From Saprospiraceae bacterium (GTDB lineage: Bacteria; Bacteroidota; Bacteroidia; Chitinophagales; Saprospiraceae): a DNA stretch of 8,966 nucleotides. Positions 5,804 to 8,966 of the stretch are shown one piece after another. Positions within the stretch are counted from its first letter, which is position 1, and every line of letters begins with the position of its first letter. Both the position numbers and the translations under genes were made by a program. Location: the NCBI GenBank assembly GCA_013002625.1, contig JABDJE010000228.1, positions 1-8,966 of the forward strand. Direction: 5' to 3'. Below the pieces are notes generated by a model, which saw nothing but the letters and a program-made list of their open reading frames with translations, was not told the DNA's origin and did not search any database.

Positions 5804-8227
5804 TTAATTTACTCTTGAAGATTCTTCTTCAAGTCCGGTACTCCGGTTTCTTGACCGCTTCACTTCCTGATTACCGAAATTATAGCTTACACTCAAGGTG
5901 ACTCTTTGACTATCCCAATTTCCAGCGCCTTCTCCACGCAAACCGTCAAACTCACTGAATCCGCTCCATCCCGTCTGGAAAAAGATATCATCTGCTGCGA
6001 GCCTCACATTCATCTGATCGTTGAAAAACTTCTTTTGAACACCTAGGTTAAGTGACCAACTGGTGTCATATTCGAATACACCACCCCAGATACCAGGGCC
6101 TGAGAACCATCCACTTATTTCAGCTCTGAAGCCTTTCGGCAGATTAAATGTGTGTTGTTGATAAATATTATAAGACCAGGCTTGCAAGTCTACAATAACA
6201 CCATCGCCATAGTCTGCTTGGTTGTCCTTGAAATTTGCATTAACATTGAAATAGGCATTCCACTTATTACTAAATTGAACCGGTGCAGAAATATTGAATG
6301 CGATAACAGTCTGCTCGGCGAGGTTGTCCCAATTGATGAATCCCGCACGTGGGTCGCTGTCATCCGGACCGATCAAGCGTGTAATCTGATCCAGGGTCTT
6401 ACTGTATGATAATTTGAAATTATATCTATAGTTAAGCGTATACCCGAGTTCCATATTATTAACAATTTCGGGTTGTAAAAATGGATTCCCTTTGCTGAAG
6501 GACAACTCACTTATCTGGAATTTAAAAGGGTTTAAAACATTATAATCCGGTCTGTTGATGCGACGTCCATAGTTTAGATTAAAGACATGTTCAGGTGCCA
6601 ACTGATACGTCAAACCAATGTTTGGAAAAGCACTCAAATAATTGAGTTCAACCGGGGGTTCATTCAGATCTTCAATAAATGCCATTAATTCTCCGGTCGC
6701 ATCGGTTTGCTCTAATCTTAATCCAGATGTAAAGCTCCATCTTTCTCCCAAGGATCTATTATAGTTGATATAACCGGCATAAACCATTTCATCATAATCG
6801 AACTGGTTGGACTTAAAGTCATTTCTTGTGCTAAGCCCATCCACTACATCGTAAAATAGAAATGTATTATCTGTTGTAACCTTACTTAACTTGGTTCCAA
6901 ATCCCAGTTTACCGCCCAAAGCATCTGTTTCATAATCCACCTTAAAAGTGGATATGTCGATCTCAACAGGTGTATCAGTTGTATTTAAAGATTGACTTGT
7001 GATCATAGTTTCCATCGGATCGTAATAATCATTAGGTTGACTATTCATAGCATCATTGCGATAACGCCCATAATCCAAATCAATATTCAACGATTGTTTC
7101 CCATTATCAAACCTGTAATTCAAATTATATGTGGAATTGTCCCGATCACTTTCAGAATTATTCTCTGCGATCAAAATGCTATCAATAGATGTAGAACCAA
7201 ATGACGCGATCTCGTTTCTATTGTTCGAATTATTTTCTCCAGACTGTGTTTGTCCACTTACGAGAAATCCAATAATATGATTCTCAGCAACAAAAAAGTC
7301 TGTTCCCCATCGAAAATTGTAAGACCTACTTCCACTATCAAAAGTTGTAAGTTCCTGCATGTCGAAGCCGTTCTGTAAATTTCTGAAGGTTATTTCTTGC
7401 CAGCCATTTCTGTTTGAATATCCCAACAAGCCAAAGCTGTTCATGAATTTATTTCGGTGGTTTCCGCTCAGGTTAACATTCCCTCTGGTACGTCTTCCTT
7501 GACTGATCGTACTGCTCACGGATCCATTTGTACCCAGGCTTTTATCTTTCTTAAGTCGGATGTCTATTATACCGGCATTGCCTTCTGCCTCATACTTGGC
7601 TCCGGGGTTAGTAATAATGTCAATCTTATCTATCTGTTCTGCGGTTAAATTTTCAAGGTAGGCCGTCAGGTCAGCACCTCCAAGAGGTAAGCGCTTGCCA
7701 TCAACATAAATCATTACACCGCTTCTTCCAAGTACGGTGATATTTTGATTGTTATCAACCAACACACCAGGCGCTTTACGTAATAGACCTAATCCGTTAT
7801 CACCCGAACTGTTGATTGTTCCCTGAACGTTAAATACAGTTCGATCAGGCTTGACTTCGACAATGGCACGATTGGCCGTAACAACCGCCGCCTCTAACTC
7901 AACAGCGTTTGATGCAAAACGTACTGCGCCTAAATCAATACTTGATTCATTGATCAGGTCAATATCATCAACATTGAGTTCACTAAGCCCAACATAACTT
8001 GCAGAAAGGAAGTAATCATTGGCTTCAAGGCCAGAAAATTTAAAATTTCCACTGTCATCTGTAGTTTCAACTTTGGCCATCGATGAATCTGCGGCTGCAT
8101 ACAGCACAACATTTGCAAATACGACGGGTCCATCATCTGGATCAAGCAATTGGCCTTTTAAAGACCGGTCTTGGCTAAATATTGCCATTGGCAATATTAA
8201 TAACAGGAGTAAAGCAGCATTTTTCAT
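5804..8227 (-). CDS. Outer-membrane beta-barrel receptor (TonB-dependent-receptor-like, OMP_b-brl_3 type)
   Basis: An 807-residue outer-membrane protein, presumably for uptake of an unknown ligand with TonB/ExbBD energy. It starts with a signal peptide (MKNAALLLLLILPMAIFSQ, 1-19). Then comes a carboxypeptidase-D regulatory-like Ig fold (about 23-105: LKGQLLDPDDGPVVFANVVL, then DDSGNFKFSGL) and a TonB-box-like LEAAVVTA (111-118). The plug follows (about 125-225): LLRKAPGVLVDNN (148-160), VMIYVDGKRLPL (171-182), EQIDKIDIITNPGAKYEAEG (197-216) and AGIIDIRLKK (218-227). The rest is barrel strands, ending SVSYNFGNQ before a polar tail containing KRSRNRSTGLEEESSR, a tail type common in this family. 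Length is normal and no frameshift is visible. No SusD-like gene is adjacent, so polysaccharide uptake is not indicated. It lies 122 bases downstream of a T9SS-secreted protein gene on the same strand. Family secure; ligand unknown. Confidence 0.93.
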   Translation of the reverse strand: MKNAALLLLLILPMAIFSQDRSLKGQLLDPDDGPVVFANVVLYAAADSSMAKVETTDDSGNFKFSGLEANDYFLSASYVGLSELNVDDIDLINESSIDLGAVRFASNAVELEAAVVTANRAIVEVKPDRTVFNVQGTINSSGDNGLGLLRKAPGVLVDNNQNITVLGRSGVMIYVDGKRLPLGGADLTAYLENLTAEQIDKIDIITNPGAKYEAEGNAGIIDIRLKKDKSLGTNGSVSSTISQGRRTRGNVNLSGNHRNKFMNSFGLLGYSNRNGWQEITFRNLQNGFDMQELTTFDSGSRSYNFRWGTDFFVAENHIIGFLVSGQTQSGENNSNNRNEIASFGSTSIDSILIAENNSESDRDNSTYNLNYRFDNGKQSLNIDLDYGRYRNDAMNSQPNDYYDPMETMITSQSLNTTDTPVEIDISTFKVDYETDALGGKLGFGTKLSKVTTDNTFLFYDVVDGLSTRNDFKSNQFDYDEMVYAGYINYNRSLGERWSFTSGLRLEQTDATGELMAFIEDLNEPPVELNYLSAFPNIGLTYQLAPEHVFNLNYGRRINRPDYNVLNPFKFQISELSFSKGNPFLQPEIVNNMELGYTLNYRYNFKLSYSKTLDQITRLIGPDDSDPRAGFINWDNLAEQTVIAFNISAPVQFSNKWNAYFNVNANFKDNQADYGDGVIVDLQAWSYNIYQQHTFNLPKGFRAEISGWFSGPGIWGGVFEYDTSWSLNLGVQKKFFNDQMNVRLAADDIFFQTGWSGFSEFDGLRGEGAGNWDSQRVTLSVSYNFGNQEVKRSRNRSTGLEEESSRVN

Positions 8228-8349
8228 AGACTAATTCTAGATTTTTTGAATGTAGTATCAAAGTTGAGGAATATTTTATCGCCACCTTTATTTATAGGAT
8301 GAACCGTTAAAAAAAGTCTATGATCAGCGAAATCCGGTGGATGGAATCT

Positions 8350-8966
8350 TTAGATTTTTACAAATTTGAGGGTTTTAAGGTGTGATCTGTCTGATTTTGA
8401 AGTCAAATCAAGGTAGTACAAACCAGTACTTAGTGCACTGAGATCAAGTGCCTTTCCCATCCAATTTACCGTGTAGCTTTTTCCAGTTAAATCATAAAGC
8501 CTGTAATCCCAATCCCCTTGTTCAGATAGGTATGAGAGATTTTGTGTCGGATTGGGGTAGCAACTAATTTTGGTATGAACTTCTGTTTTGCTAAGTGATG
8601 TAGAGGCGCCTAAATTGTAGGTCATCAAACCCTTGCCATATGTTGCTGCTTCAAGTGTTCCATTTATATGATAATCCAGGTCTAAAACAGTTAATGCTTC
8701 TGTACCATTGCCAAGTATTCTCCAATCCTGCCCGTGATCATTACTAACAAATACACCAGCATCAGTAGCCAGATAAATATATTCTGGATTTTGAAAATCT
8801 AGTTGAATATCATTGACTGGAATATCTGGCAGGTCCTGACCAATATCTGACCACGAAAAGCCATAGTTGTCTGAGTAATAAACCTGCGATTTCATTTCAC
8901 CAAACCTGAACCCCGAAACTGTTACGTAGACACCTGACATTGACAATGGATCATGCTTGACCGATG
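8350..8966 (-). CDS. T9SS-secreted Asp-box beta-propeller protein, C-terminal part (runs off the right edge)
   Basis: The last 204 residues of a larger secreted protein. The reading frame stays open through the right edge (codons SVKHDP before the TTG at 8946), so the true start is outside the window. The propeller part shows two Asp-box (BNR) motifs, SDNYGFSW and SNDHGQDW, with LPDIPVNDIQLDFQNPEYIY between them and GTLEAATYGKGLMTYNL after. This is the pattern of sortilin/exo-sialidase-like repeat proteins common in Bacteroidota. The final 70 or so residues are a type A T9SS sorting domain: CYPNPTQN, YRLYDLTGKSY, LDLSALSTGLYYLDL and a basic end KTLKFVKI. The product should cross the outer membrane through the Por system and be anchored or released with the tail removed. 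Enzymatic activity cannot be judged from this fragment. The receptor gene follows downstream on the same strand. Confidence 0.9.
   Translation of the reverse strand, partial: SVKHDPLSMSGVYVTVSGFRFGEMKSQVYYSDNYGFSWSDIGQDLPDIPVNDIQLDFQNPEYIYLATDAGVFVSNDHGQDWRILGNGTEALTVLDLDYHINGTLEAATYGKGLMTYNLGASTSLSKTEVHTKISCYPNPTQNLSYLSEQGDWDYRLYDLTGKSYTVNWMGKALDLSALSTGLYYLDLTSKSDRSHLKTLKFVKI

Noticed and set aside
6152..6409. Plus-strand open frames inside the receptor gene (also 6992-7204, 7457-7648 and 8019-8234)
   Set aside because: All are antisense to the intact 807-residue receptor frame and show no motif or ribosome-binding site.
8309..8315. Run of seven T on the minus strand after the propeller gene as an intrinsic terminator
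   Set aside because: No convincing GC-rich stem lies directly before it; only short four-base pairings are found, so termination there is not supported.
8944..8946. TTG at 8946 as the start of the propeller protein
   Set aside because: The frame stays open to the window edge, and a propeller protein with a sorting domain needs an N-terminal signal peptide that is absent here, so this is an internal codon.
1..8966. CRISPR array, tRNA/rRNA genes, insertion sequences, phage or defence islands
   Set aside because: No regularly spaced repeats, no recognisable tRNA/rRNA sequence, no transposase or integrase motifs were seen; the Cas4-like nuclease domain belongs to the helicase fusion, not to a CRISPR locus.

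Overview
This window looks like chromosomal DNA of a Bacteroidota bacterium, possibly Saprospiria-, Cytophagia- or Flavobacteriia-like; genus cannot be told. Three signs point there: a Por secretion-system (T9SS) C-terminal sorting domain at the right edge, an outer-membrane beta-barrel receptor of the carboxypeptidase-D-repeat/plug/barrel type typical of this phylum, and mostly AT-rich leaders with little Shine-Dalgarno sequence. No rRNA, tRNA, CRISPR array, insertion sequence or phage gene was seen.

Left part (1-1490): the 5' part of pheS (phenylalanyl-tRNA synthetase alpha) runs leftwards out of the window. Divergent from it is a TauE/SafE-family membrane transporter with a probable TTG start. 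A short hairpin separates the transporter from the next gene, which converges on it.

Middle (1491-5684): a small, secreted, His/Arg-rich protein of unknown function lies on the minus strand. Divergent from it is a large single-chain SF1 (UvrD/Rep-type) helicase fused to a C-terminal PD-(D/E)XK nuclease whose four cysteines suggest an AddB/Cas4-like Fe-S cluster. A TMEM220-family membrane protein follows 26 bases later and is probably co-transcribed. The leader between the secreted-protein gene and the helicase holds two palindromes and six same-strand TTAAC motifs with near-helical spacing. It is the most structured non-coding stretch here.

Right part (5685-8966): a hairpin-rich 119-base gap separates the rightward helicase/TMEM220 pair from a leftward block. 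That block holds an intact TonB-dependent-receptor-like barrel protein and, upstream of it on the same strand, the 3' end of a secreted Asp-box (BNR/sortilin-like) beta-propeller protein with a T9SS tail. Both are envelope or surface proteins, but nothing ties them to a shared substrate.

The window reads as mostly ordinary housekeeping and envelope genes. No convincing new multi-gene system was found. The items most worth a second look are the helicase-nuclease with its C-x4-C-x2-C cysteine spacing, the TTAAC/palindrome leader in front of it, and the small secreted protein with a half EF-hand-like segment.
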